Below are positions 18,775-26,426 of a stretch of 64,000 nt of DNA, in pieces. This DNA is from Rhodopseudomonas palustris (lineage in GTDB: Bacteria; Pseudomonadota; Alphaproteobacteria; Rhizobiales; Xanthobacteraceae): NCBI GenBank assembly GCA_016215605.1, contig JACRJB010000056.1, forward strand, positions 51,069-115,068. The letters run 5' to 3'. Within the stretch, counting starts at the first letter, position 1. Each line of letters starts with the position of its first letter. Under the pieces are notes generated by a model. It was not told the DNA's origin. It did not search any database and was given only the letters and a program-made list of their open reading frames with translations. The translations under genes and the position numbers were made by a program.

Positions 18775-19887
18775 ATGTTGCCGGGCTCGAAAGCGCGTCG
18801 TCTGCTGTTCGCCGTGGCGCTGATGGCGGTCCTCGCCGTCGGCGTCGCCTCCATCGCCGGCTTCGTGCTCTCCAGCCGCAACCCGTTCGACCGCTTCGTT
18901 CGCTTCCATCCGGCGATCGCCCCGGAGGGCGGTTTCTACCCGACCGCGCGTCAGGTTCGGGCGCTGGCGAAAGCCGTGCTCGACCCCGCCAGGACGAACG
19001 TGATCATTGGCGGCAGTTCGGTGATGTACGGCGTCGGTCAGCCGGCCGACCTGATCTGGACCCGCGAGCTCGCTTCCGTGCTCGGCGACGAGTACCGCGT
19101 GATCAATCTGGCGATGCGCGGCGGCGACGTCGCCGGCATTGCCTCGTTCACCGCGGAGATGCTGGCGCGCGAGGGCTACCGGATCGTCTACGTCGCCGAC
19201 CTCGCCGTGGCGCTGACCGCCCAGCCGATCGGCAGCACGCCCTACCAATATTTCTACTGGGAAGCCCGCGCCCGAGGCTATCTCGCCGACCATCCGCCGC
19301 GCGATCGGGCGATTGCAGCGAACCCGCTGATCGCCAAGCCGATGCTGGACGACCGGCTTCTGACGCCGCTCCTGCTCAATATCAACGAGCTGCGGAGCTA
19401 TGCGGCGATCAGGTCGCGGAAGGACGCCGTCGACCCGGAAATCGATCCGCCGCAGGACATCCGCTACGGTGCCCCCGCCGCCAATCTGGCGCTGTACATT
19501 CACCTGTCGGGTTTGCAGCCCGAGGCGCAATGGCCGGCGGTGCAGAGCTATTTCGAAACGGCCGTTCCGCCGTCGATTCGGCGCAGCACGATCATTTCGG
19601 TCTGCCTCAACAGCCCGGGTGTCGCCGATCAGGCCCCCGACCAGGCCCGCGCCAACTGGAAAACGATGGAGTTGCTGACCCAGCAACGCGTCGAAGCGGC
19701 CGGCGCGCGTGCGATCGGCGGCTGCGACGGGTTCACGCCGGCGGACTATGTCGACCGGGTGCATTTGTCGGTCGAAGGCGGCCGCAAGCTCGCGCATCGC
19801 GTGGCCGTGGCGGTGCGTCGGCCATCGGCTGCGCCGATCGCCGAGACGCCGGGACCGCTGGATCCGGCGCTGGCGTCGCGTCGCTAG
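18775..19887 (+). CDS. SGNH-hydrolase-like membrane-anchored protein
   Basis: About 370 aa from ATG 18775 (MLPGSKARRLLFAV). A positively charged N terminus and a hydrophobic segment at about 10-30 form a signal-anchor, leaving the rest in the periplasm. IIGGSSVMYG (near residue 80) looks like SGNH block I with its nucleophilic Ser, and DYVDRVHLS near the C terminus supplies the D-x-x-H of block V. Such proteins are often O-acetyl esterases or acyltransferase partners acting on cell-surface glycans; the substrate here is unknown. An apparent longer frame starts inside the tRNA-Lys gene and is rejected. It converges on the UspA gene with 1 base between the stops. Confidence 0.65.
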   Translation: MLPGSKARRLLFAVALMAVLAVGVASIAGFVLSSRNPFDRFVRFHPAIAPEGGFYPTARQVRALAKAVLDPARTNVIIGGSSVMYGVGQPADLIWTRELASVLGDEYRVINLAMRGGDVAGIASFTAEMLAREGYRIVYVADLAVALTAQPIGSTPYQYFYWEARARGYLADHPPRDRAIAANPLIAKPMLDDRLLTPLLLNINELRSYAAIRSRKDAVDPEIDPPQDIRYGAPAANLALYIHLSGLQPEAQWPAVQSYFETAVPPSIRRSTIISVCLNSPGVADQAPDQARANWKTMELLTQQRVEAAGARAIGGCDGFTPADYVDRVHLSVEGGRKLAHRVAVAVRRPSAAPIAETPGPLDPALASRR

Positions 19888-19888
19888 T

Positions 19889-20365
19889 CTAGACGGGTAT
19901 CAGCAACACGGCACACGGCGCCTCGGCCGCTGCGCCGGTGGCGGTGTCGCCGTGCCAGAGCCGGTAGAGCGCGCCGTGATGATGCACCCCCAGCATCAGC
20001 AGATCGGCCTCGGACCTGGTCGCCTGATCGAGGATGGTGGCCAGGATCGGTCCCTGCACGGTCAGCGTCTGATCGACCGTGACGCCCTTCTGCCGCAGGG
20101 CCTCGCCCACCTCCCGGGTCGCCTGATGCTCGGCGCGCAGTTCCTGCGCCCGCGGCATCCGCCCGCTGTCGATCACGTCCTGCTCGGCGGGATCGTCGCT
20201 CTTGATGTATCCGATGAACGGATCCGGATCGCTGACATGGAGGACATCGACCACGGCGTCCAGGGCGCGCGCGTAGCGCTCGACCTCCGCGACCAGACGC
20301 GTCATTCCCTGCTCGAGATCGACCGCCAGCAGAATGCGAAATTGCTTGCCCGATTGATTGCTCAT
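19889..20365 (-). CDS. Universal stress protein (UspA family)
   Basis: A 158-aa single Usp domain, beginning RILLAVDLEQG with the usual first beta strand and ending with ADLLMLGVHHHG and APCAVLLIPV, the Usp C-terminal strand. The ATP-binding signature G-2x-G-9x-G(S/T) is poorly kept: HHHGALYRLWHGDTAT lacks a clean match, so it may not bind ATP. It is divergent from the formyltransferase-like gene, with about 150 bp between. It lies close to the pucBA antenna genes, which may hint at low-oxygen or light regulation, but nothing in the sequence proves this. Confidence 0.82.
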   Translation of the reverse strand: MSNQSGKQFRILLAVDLEQGMTRLVAEVERYARALDAVVDVLHVSDPDPFIGYIKSDDPAEQDVIDSGRMPRAQELRAEHQATREVGEALRQKGVTVDQTLTVQGPILATILDQATRSEADLLMLGVHHHGALYRLWHGDTATGAAAEAPCAVLLIPV

Positions 20366-20517
20366 GAGAGCCTCCCGCTCGCTGGATAGCGGAACGGTCG
20401 GTGCGGGCCAAGCCTCCCGGTCCTTGCGCGGGCGCTCGCGATCGGATCAAACCGGCCTCGCCATCCACCTGCCCGGCCGTCCAGGCCCTGTCCCGTCATT
20501 CTCGGAGATCCAACGAC

Positions 20518-21108
20518 ATGCGCATCACCCTCGTCGGCTCACGACATTTCGGCGTGGCCACCCTGGAGATGCTGCGCGGCCGCGGGATCGCGGTGCCGCA
20601 AGTCGTGGTCGCCGACGGCAGCGATCGGCTCGCGCTGGCAGCCGAGTCGGCCGGGATCGCCGTCACCGTGCAGGCCAGCCCAAAGCTGGTGACAGCCGCC
20701 GAGATCGCGCCGGACACCGACCTGATCGTCGCCGCGCACTGCCACGCACGGGTCGGCCGCGATGCGCTGGCGGCGTCCCGACTGGGCGGGATCGGCTATC
20801 ATCCGTCGCTGCTGCCGCGACATCGCGGCATCGCCGCGGTGGAATGGACCGTCCGCGAAGGCGACCCGATCGCCGGCGGCACGGTCTATCACCTCGCCGA
20901 CCGGATGGATGCCGGCGCGATCGCGCTGCAGGAATGGTGTTTCGTGCACAAGGGCGAAACCGCCCGCGAGCTCTGGGAGCGCGCCCTGGCGCCGCTCGGA
21001 ATCACCCTGCTGGCGCAGGTGATCGATCACGCCCGCGCCCACGCGACGCTGCCGGCGCAGCCACAGGACGAGCGTTTCGCCACACATGCTCCGCGATTGG
21101 CCGGCTGA
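20518..21108 (+). CDS. Formyltransferase-family protein with altered catalytic motif
   Basis: A 196-aa protein from ATG 20518 (MRITLVGSRHFGV) with the formyltransferase Rossmann fold typical of Fmt, PurN and sugar N-formyltransferases. The signature loop reads GIGYHPSLLPRHRG: the His, the SLLP and the RG are kept, but the catalytic Asn of the usual N-x-H is Gly. The second active-site Asp is present in MDAGAIAL. It lacks the C-terminal tRNA-binding domain of Fmt. Either it uses a modified mechanism or it has lost formyl transfer. It is about 170 bp upstream of pucB in the same direction. Confidence 0.75.
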   Translation: MRITLVGSRHFGVATLEMLRGRGIAVPQVVVADGSDRLALAAESAGIAVTVQASPKLVTAAEIAPDTDLIVAAHCHARVGRDALAASRLGGIGYHPSLLPRHRGIAAVEWTVREGDPIAGGTVYHLADRMDAGAIALQEWCFVHKGETARELWERALAPLGITLLAQVIDHARAHATLPAQPQDERFATHAPRLAG

Positions 21109-21173
21109 AACAGCCAATTTCGCTACCTAGTTACCGCAAAAGCGCTTCGTGCGACTTTTGTACTCACGAAAAA

Positions 21174-21187
21174 TTGTTCTTGCGCAA
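21174..21187. promoter_or_regulatory. Candidate FixK/FNR-type box upstream of pucBA
   Basis: TTGTTCTTGCGCAA fits the TTG-N8-CAA dyad of FNR/FixK proteins, with a better right half-site (GCAA) than left. It is centred about 100 bp before the pucB ATG. Oxygen control of antenna genes by such regulators is known in purple bacteria; that this site is used is inference. No perfect TGT-N12-ACA (PpsR/CrtJ) site was found in the gap. Confidence 0.3.
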
Positions 21188-21280
21188 TGTCGTCGGTTCC
21201 GGCCCGGACCAATATCGCGCCATCGATCGCCGTTCCGCGGCGGTTCGATTCACAGCACAACTCAGTTTGAGGTTCTCAAA

Positions 21281-21424
21281 ATGGCTGAAAAGACACTGAC
21301 CGGTCTGTCGGTCGAGGAGTCGGAAGAGCTCCACAAGCACGTGATCGATGGCACCCGTATCTTCGGTGCGATCGCGATCGTCGCGCACTTCCTCGCCTAC
21401 GTTTACTCGCCCTGGCTGCACTAA
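21281..21424 (+). CDS. pucB: Light-harvesting LH2 beta subunit
   Basis: A 47-aa antenna polypeptide beginning [20 protein letters not shown]. The N-terminal part is acidic and cytoplasmic; one membrane helix (about 24-42, [17 protein letters not shown]) carries the His that ligates the B850 bacteriochlorophyll, and an earlier His pair (LHKHVIDG) lies near the membrane surface. It ends at SPWLH, typical of purple-bacterial beta subunits. GAGG at 21269-21272 sits 8 bases before the ATG. pucA follows after 12 bases, forming the antenna operon. Multiple pucBA copies are usual in Rps. palustris; this is one. Confidence 0.97.
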   Translation: MAEKTLTGLSVEESEELHKHVIDGTRIFGAIAIVAHFLAYVYSPWLH

Positions 21425-21436
21425 GGAGCACTGACC

Positions 21437-21616
21437 ATGAATCAAGGTAGAATCTGGACTGTGGTCAGCCCGACCGTCGGCCTGCCCCTGCTGCTCGGCA
21501 GCGTGACTGTCATCGCGATCCTGGTGCACGCTGCTGTTCTCAGCAACACCACCTGGTTCCCGAAGTACTGGAACGGCAAGACCGCCGCGATCACCTCGAC
21601 CGTCCAGGTCGGCTGA
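21437..21616 (+). CDS. pucA: Light-harvesting LH2 alpha subunit
   Basis: A 59-aa alpha polypeptide starting [15 protein letters not shown], the classical LH2 alpha N terminus whose first Met coordinates B800. One membrane helix (about 14-36) contains His31, the B850 ligand, and Tyr44-Trp45 in FPKYWNG are the residues that tune absorption to 850 nm, so a B800-850 rather than B800-820 complex is expected. The C-terminal tail is short, without the long Ala/Pro extension of some Rps. palustris alpha chains. AAGGAG (21423-21428) overlaps the pucB stop region, 8 bases before the start. A strong terminator follows. Confidence 0.97.
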   Translation: MNQGRIWTVVSPTVGLPLLLGSVTVIAILVHAAVLSNTTWFPKYWNGKTAAITSTVQVG

Positions 21617-21639
21617 TTCGGCTCGTTCGAGCCAAGCTA

Positions 21640-21676
21640 AAAGACCGGGCTCCCATGGAGCCCGGTCTTTGTTTTT
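21640..21676 (+). terminator. Strong intrinsic terminator of pucBA
   Basis: A perfect 14-bp stem, AAAGACCGGGCTCC / GGAGCCCGGTCTTT, with a 3-base loop (CAT) and a following GTTTTT. It lies 23 bases after the pucA stop. The A-run on the left arm means it could also serve the convergent small gene at 21695-21898. Confidence 0.92.
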
Positions 21677-21694
21677 GGATTCGCAGTCGCGCGG

Positions 21695-21898
21695 TTACGC
21701 CGACTTCTTCGGCACCGCCAATTGTCCCGCGGTGCGCTTGACGGTCTTGGCGACCAACAGCGCCTGCTCCTTGGTCAGCGCGAAGTCCTGCACGCCCTTC
21801 TGCGTGGTCAGCGACAGGACAAGCAAATCGGGCTGGTTCTCCGGCCAGCCGGTGGCGAAGGCCGTGACGAAATCGGCCGAAGTGGAACGCTGGGTCAT
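21695..21898 (-). CDS. Small hypothetical protein (67 aa)
   Basis: Starts at ATG 21898 with AAGGAG (21907-21912 on the minus strand) about 8 bases upstream, a good ribosome-binding site. The sequence (MTQRSTSADFVTAFATGW...) is soluble and ends in a basic Lys-rich tail, VPKKSA. No known domain was recognised. It lies 80 bases downstream of the ridA-like gene on the same strand, so it may be the second gene of that unit. The longer open frame on this strand that covers both genes is a shadow. Confidence 0.6.
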   Translation of the reverse strand: MTQRSTSADFVTAFATGWPENQPDLLVLSLTTQKGVQDFALTKEQALLVAKTVKRTAGQLAVPKKSA

Positions 21899-21978
21899 CG
21901 ATCGAACTCCTTGCAAGCTGGCGGTTTGTCGGCCGAAACCTGCCGCCTGGCAAGAGCGCCACACCTCGCCTGTCGCCG

Positions 21979-22383
21979 CTACCGCGCCGGCACGAAGGCG
22001 GTGACCTCGATCTCGACCTTCGCCTTCGGGTCGACCAGTCCGGAGATGTAGAGCAGCGTCGAGGGCGGGAAATGCCGGCCGAGCGTGTCGCGCCAGGCCG
22101 CGGCGATGCCGGCGCCGGCGGCGGCATATTCGTCGCGGCTCGTCAGATACCAGGTCAGCCGCACGATGTGTTCGGGCCCAGCTCCCGCCTCCGCCAGCAG
22201 CGTCACGATGCGCTTCAGCGCGGCGCCGACCTGCGCCGCCAGATCGTCGGAATCGTACTCGCCCTTGGCGTTGGTGCCAGTCTGGCCGGCCAGCACCAGC
22301 CATTGCCCCGGGCCGATGAAGGCCACGCCGTGAGAAAAGCCGCGGGGCTTCGCCCAATCGGCCGGCTGCAAGGTCCGCATCAC
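21979..22383 (-). CDS. RidA/YjgF family protein
   Basis: A 134-aa single-domain RidA-like protein: GQTGTNAKGEYDSDDLAAQVGAAL in the middle, HIVRLTWYLTS and the C-terminal strand VEIEVTAFVPAR follow the family pattern. RidA proteins hydrolyse reactive enamine/imine intermediates released by PLP enzymes. The Arg that binds the substrate carboxylate in true RidA (in the R-x-Q-T/NxxAVL block) is not clearly placed here, so it may belong to one of the Rid1-7 subgroups. MM at the start leaves two possible ATGs, 22383 and 22380. It is divergent from the DMT transporter gene. Confidence 0.82.
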   Translation of the reverse strand: MMRTLQPADWAKPRGFSHGVAFIGPGQWLVLAGQTGTNAKGEYDSDDLAAQVGAALKRIVTLLAEAGAGPEHIVRLTWYLTSRDEYAAAGAGIAAAWRDTLGRHFPPSTLLYISGLVDPKAKVEIEVTAFVPAR

Positions 22384-22559
22384 TCGTCCTCCTCAGTGTT
22401 CGCGAGCCGGCTTGTGCGGCTCTTCGCTCCGATCGGGGCACAGCAGCCGGCGGAAATCAACCATGCCGTTCTGCGCGGGCGTGGGTTGCCAAGCCCGGCG
22501 CGGTCGCCGATAGAGCAAGCGGAAACGCCTGGCGATCAGAAAAGCAGAACAATCCGCCG

Positions 22560-23441
22560 ATGACCCGACAACCTTCGAAGAGCATGGCCGCGCTGTGGAT
22601 GTCCGGCTGGCTCAGCCTGATGCTGATCATCGCGGTCGCCGGCCGCGAGACGCTGCGCGAGCTCAACGTCTTCCAGGTGATGGAACTGCGTTCGCTGATC
22701 GGCTTTGCGATGCTGTATCCGCTGGTGCACGCCGCCGGCGGTTTCGCCGCGATGGCGACGGCGCGGCCGCTGCCCCACCTCGCCCGCAACGTGGTGCACT
22801 ACTCGGCGCAGCTCGGCTGGTTCTTCGCGCTGACGCTGATTCCGATCGGTCAGGTGGTCGCGATCGAGTTCACCATGCCGATCTGGATCGTGATGCTCGC
22901 GGCGATCTTTCTCGGCGAACGACTCAGCGTCTGGAAGCTCACCGCGGTCGCGCTCGGCCTGCTCGGCGTGGTGGTGATCGTTCGCCCGACCACCGGCGCC
23001 ATCGATCCCGGCCAGTTGATCGCGCTCGGCGCCGCGCTCGGTTTCGCCGTGACGATCACGCTGGTGAAATCGCTGACCCGGACCGAAACCACGCTGACCA
23101 TCATCTTCTGGATGCTGGTGATCCAGAGCGCGCTCGGGTTCTTCCCGGCGCTGTATGTCTGGCAGTGGCCGTCGACCTACGCCTGGATCTGGATCGTGGT
23201 GATCGCGTTCTGCGGCACGTTCTCGCACTACTGCATGGCGCGCGCGCTGTCCTATGCCGACGCCACCGTGGTGGTGCCGATGGACTTCCTCCGCGTGCCG
23301 CTGAGCGCCACCGCGGGCTGGCTGATCTACGGCGAGCGGCTCGATATCTACACCGTGCTTGGCGCCGTGCTGATCCTCACCGGCAATCTGCTGAACCTGC
23401 GCGCGGTGCGCCCCGCCACGGCGGCGCGCGCCGAAAGCTGA
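22560..23441 (+). CDS. EamA/DMT superfamily transporter
   Basis: A 293-aa inner-membrane protein with about ten hydrophobic helices in two EamA repeats (about 10-140 and 150-285). The first repeat has ELRSLIGFAMLYPL and the characteristic IEFTMPIWIVMLAAIFLGERLSVWK (family motif P-x-x-x-x-L...GE); the second has VVPMDFLRVPLSATAGWLIYGERLD. Members export amino acids, nucleotides or other metabolites; the substrate here cannot be told. The gene stands alone and converges on the DUF4415 gene with 8 bases between stops. Confidence 0.88.
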   Translation: MTRQPSKSMAALWMSGWLSLMLIIAVAGRETLRELNVFQVMELRSLIGFAMLYPLVHAAGGFAAMATARPLPHLARNVVHYSAQLGWFFALTLIPIGQVVAIEFTMPIWIVMLAAIFLGERLSVWKLTAVALGLLGVVVIVRPTTGAIDPGQLIALGAALGFAVTITLVKSLTRTETTLTIIFWMLVIQSALGFFPALYVWQWPSTYAWIWIVVIAFCGTFSHYCMARALSYADATVVVPMDFLRVPLSATAGWLIYGERLDIYTVLGAVLILTGNLLNLRAVRPATAARAES

Positions 23442-23449
23442 GCCGGGCG

Positions 23450-23692
23450 CTACAGCCCGGCCGCCTTGCGCAGCGCCGCGTTGATGCGGTCCTGCCAGCC
23501 GGGGCCGTCGTTCTGGAAATGCTCCAGCACGTCCTGATCGATCCGCAGCGACACCATCTCCTTGACGCCGGGCAGGCCCTGCTTCTTCACGACCGGCGCC
23601 TCCACCGGCTTGGCCGTGACCTTCTTGAACGCGGCCTCGGCCTCGGTACGGGCGTCGTTCAATGTGCGCGGGCGGCGTGGCGGCTGAGACAT
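23450..23692 (-). CDS. BrnA/DUF4415-like antitoxin, apparently without a toxin partner
   Basis: An 80-aa basic protein from ATG 23692 (MSQPPRRPRTLNDA). The C-terminal half, VSLRIDQDVLEHFQNDGPGWQDRINAALRKAA, is the ribbon-helix-helix-like DUF4415 domain found in BrnA antitoxins. Such proteins normally follow a BrnT ribonuclease gene and repress the pair. No BrnT-like frame lies on either side: upstream is 339 bp of non-coding DNA and downstream is the DMT transporter. It may be an orphan repressor. GGA precedes the ATG closely. Confidence 0.75.
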   Translation of the reverse strand: MSQPPRRPRTLNDARTEAEAAFKKVTAKPVEAPVVKKQGLPGVKEMVSLRIDQDVLEHFQNDGPGWQDRINAALRKAAGL

Positions 23693-24031
23693 GATGTCCT
23701 CTTCGATGGCGAATTTGAGTCGGAATGACGAACGGGTCGGCGCAAGGCTTGCGACGGCGCCTCTGTTGGGTTTGGTAACGAACCGTTCACGATGCATTGC
23801 ACTCGGCGATACGGCGTGAACTCGGCAGGAAGGGACTCGAACGCCCGTGATTGCGGCAGATTCTACACCACCACCACGAGCGCTGCATTGCAGAATCGAA
23901 TTCTCGAAACGAACGCATTTGTGTTGCGACATCGTCAGAGTTCCTGGTGTATACTTCGTGCAACTCGGAAGTTCAGCTACTGACGCTCTGACGACTGGAT
24001 GCGCTCACAATTGGATGCTGAGGAGGTCACG
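23693..24031. other. Non-coding gap with tRNA-like fragment
   Basis: No supported gene in this 339-bp stretch. On the minus strand, 23824-23870 reads like the 3' half of a tRNA: GTAGAATCTGCCGC resembles an anticodon arm, and GTTCGAGTCCC is a T-arm core. A matching 5' acceptor strand is absent, so this would be a remnant, not a working tRNA. The right end holds the ribosome-binding site of the zinc-ribbon gene. Confidence 0.3.
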
Positions 24032-24247
24032 ATGCCAGCGATTGCTGAAGTCCTGTCGACCAAAGCCCCTCGTCCTGCACCGCGTGGAAGCGATCTGCCG
24101 ACCTGCCCGGTCTGTGCAGATTCGATGGTGGCAGCCGAAGCCTCTGCGTTTCTGACCGAGAACATCATCAGCTATCTCTGGACCTGCGACACCTGCGGCT
24201 ACGGCTTCGTCACGCGGCATGCGCTGAAGCGGTTCGCCTGCAACTGA
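24032..24247 (+). CDS. Small zinc-ribbon protein
   Basis: A 71-aa protein from ATG 24032 (MPAIAEVLSTKAPRP), chosen over an ATG 11 codons upstream because GAGGAGG lies at the right distance before it. Two Cys pairs, CPVC (about residue 26) and CDTC (about 52), make a four-Cys zinc-ribbon, and the segment between is hydrophobic (FLTENIISYLWTC). Similar short proteins are common hypotheticals in Bradyrhizobiaceae as far as I recall; function unknown. It is monocistronic. Confidence 0.72.
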   Translation: MPAIAEVLSTKAPRPAPRGSDLPTCPVCADSMVAAEASAFLTENIISYLWTCDTCGYGFVTRHALKRFACN

Positions 24248-24941
24248 TCGCAGCTGTCGAGACCGCCCCAGCCGGCCATCCGGCAGCTTCCTTGACCCAA
24301 TGCAATGCGTCCGATGACTACCAGAATCGGATACATAAACATTATCGGCAATCGGCGGCGCCGGCGGCAAGCTCATGAATGGATCGCAGGGATCGATTTG
24401 TTGAGAGGCGGCAGGAGGGTGAGCTGGCCGGCCGACGCCGGCGACAGGGGCCCGCCGTCGGGGCTGCTTTCGCTGCGTCATCGGTCGACATCGCGGCGCG
24501 GGCTGGTTCTCGACCACGACCGGAGGTTCAGCGCCTCGCCGCGCTTGTCCATGCCGACGGAAGGCCTCGCCGGGTCGACGAACCGGCTGTCTTCAGTTGA
24601 CTTCTTGCCCAGCGCCACCGAACTGGTCCATCTGCGCAAGGTCGACGAGACCGGCGCGCTGCTCAAGCACTAGCGCCGCGCGCGTACAACCTTCCACGAT
24701 GGCGGCGCGAACCTGCAACGCAACTCCGGGATGGATGCTCGAACCTCACGCGCTCAATGCTGTTCGCTCCATCCTCCGAAAACAGCTGAAAGATTCTTCC
24801 ATTTCGATCGGGCTTTTTGAGATGCGACGCGATGCGGGCGGCCGGTCGCGAGATGGGTCGATATCACTGCACATGCATTAGAGAGCACCTTTCGCAGCTC
24901 TTATTCTATCCTCCGCGCATCCTGTTGACGGAGGCAGCCCG
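24248..24941. other. Long gap without a supported gene
   Basis: About 690 bp. Short open frames on the plus strand (24305-24673 and 24597-24881) have no ribosome-binding site, no domain and Arg-rich composition typical of shadow frames in GC-rich DNA. The AT content rises near 24780-24910, just before acdS, where its promoter should be. It may be decayed sequence at the left edge of the accessory block. Confidence 0.5.
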
Positions 24942-25961
24942 TTGTCGCTCTTGCAGAAGTTCGAACGCTACCCCCTGACTTTCGGCCCGACGCCGATCGA
25001 GCCTTTGCCGCGCCTGTCGGCGGCTCTCGGCGGAACGATCCAGATCTACGCCAAACGCGACGATTGCAATTCGGGTCTGGCGATGGGCGGCAACAAGCTC
25101 AGAAAGCTCGAATACATCGTGCCGGATGCGATCGCGTCCGGTGCCGACACGCTGGTGTCGATCGGCGGCGTGCAATCCAACCACACCCGCATGGTCGCTG
25201 CGACCGCGGCGAAGATCGGTATGAAGTGCGTGGTGGTGCAGGAGAAATGGGTGCCGCACTACGACGCGGTGTATGATCGTGTCGGCAACATCCTGCTGAC
25301 CCGGCTGATGGGCGCGGACAGCCGGCTGGTCGACGCCGGATTCGACATCGGCATTCGCAAGAGCTGGGAACACGCGATCGCGTCGGTCGAGGCCGCCGGC
25401 GGCAAGCCCTACGCGATCCCGGCCGGCGCCTCGATGCACAAATATGGCGGGCTCGGCTATGTCGGCTTCGCCGAAGAAGTCGCCGCCCAGGAAGCCGCGC
25501 TCGGCTTCCGCTTCGACTACATCATCACCTGCGTCGTCACCGGTTCGACCCAGGCCGGCATGATCGTCGGCTTTGCCGACCAGGGCCGCGCCGATCGGGT
25601 GATCGGCATCGACGCTTCCGGCACCCCGGAGCAGACTCGCGCGCAACTACGCGAGATCGTCGATCACACCGCTGCGCTGGTCGGATTGGGCCGCGCCGTG
25701 CGCGAGGACGAGATCGTCGTCAATCCGAACTACGCCTATCCCGCCTATGGCGTGCCGTCCGACGCGACCAACGACGCGATTCGGCTCGCCGCCCGGACCG
25801 AGGCGATGATCACCGATCCGGTCTACGAGGGAAAATCGATGCAGGGCCTGATCGCGCTGACGCGCGACGGCTTCTTCCCGCCGGGCTCGCGGGTGCTGTA
25901 CGCGCATCTCGGCGGCGCCCCGGCGCTCAACGGCTACGGCGCGTACTACAAGGACGGCTGA
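24942..25961 (+). CDS. acdS: 1-aminocyclopropane-1-carboxylate (ACC) deaminase
   Basis: A 339-aa PLP enzyme of the tryptophan synthase beta fold that splits ACC, the plant ethylene precursor, into 2-oxobutanoate and ammonia. [10 protein letters not shown] contains the PLP Lys52; QSNHTR follows. Tyr295 and Glu296 ([11 protein letters not shown]) and Leu323 (AHLGG) correspond, with a one-residue offset, to Tyr294, Glu295 and Leu322 of the Pseudomonas enzyme, the residues used to tell true ACC deaminase from D-cysteine desulfhydrase. The start is TTG at 24942, with GGAGG at 24930-24934. No acdR-type Lrp gene is adjacent; the nearest Lrp gene is about 7 kb downstream. Confidence 0.93.
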   Translation: MSLLQKFERYPLTFGPTPIEPLPRLSAALGGTIQIYAKRDDCNSGLAMGGNKLRKLEYIVPDAIASGADTLVSIGGVQSNHTRMVAATAAKIGMKCVVVQEKWVPHYDAVYDRVGNILLTRLMGADSRLVDAGFDIGIRKSWEHAIASVEAAGGKPYAIPAGASMHKYGGLGYVGFAEEVAAQEAALGFRFDYIITCVVTGSTQAGMIVGFADQGRADRVIGIDASGTPEQTRAQLREIVDHTAALVGLGRAVREDEIVVNPNYAYPAYGVPSDATNDAIRLAARTEAMITDPVYEGKSMQGLIALTRDGFFPPGSRVLYAHLGGAPALNGYGAYYKDG

Positions 25962-26426
25962 GCCGCTCGCCGTTCTCCCGCGCAACACCCCGTCTCGATG
26001 CGCTGCCGCGGGCTGGCCCCTCGGCAAGCGATGCAGCGCATGCGCCGCGCGCTGCACCGACCACATCGCCTGGTGCCGAAAGGCCCAATCAACGATCCAC
26101 TCCCCACCCAACCCACTGATCGAGAAGGCCGCCAAGGCGACGGCGAAGTAACGCCCCGCCCCGACTTTGCTCGAAAGAAGAGCAGAGCCGGAAACCGGAC
26201 GATGATCCGGCACCTTCGGCGACAACGCATCATGCCCGGCCGCGTGCCGGGCATTCCCGTTCTGCTGACAGCGGTGACGCAAAAGCACGTCATGACCGGG
26301 GCCGGCCATGACGTGCTGTTTGCGGAACGGACGATTGACCAGGCCGCACCAACTCCATACGCGTGAGAACAACGTTGCGGGTGGCACCCCTCGATGCCGC
26401 CCGCACGAGCTGTCGGGTGGCGAGAA
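25962..26426. repeat. Non-coding gap with palindromes between acdS and the GMC gene
   Basis: About 465 bp between convergent genes. It holds at least two clean hairpins: ATGCCCGG...CCGGGCAT (26232-26254) and CACGTCATG...CATGACGTG (26288-26317). These resemble the repeat at 470-560. Either may act as a transcription end for acdS. No gene is supported. Confidence 0.55.

Noticed and set aside
21109..21280. PpsR/CrtJ operator upstream of pucB
   Set aside because: No TGT-N12-ACA sequence was found on inspection of the gap.
24305..24881. Two overlapping plus-strand frames between the zinc-ribbon gene and acdS
   Set aside because: No ribosome-binding site, no domain, and composition typical of chance frames.
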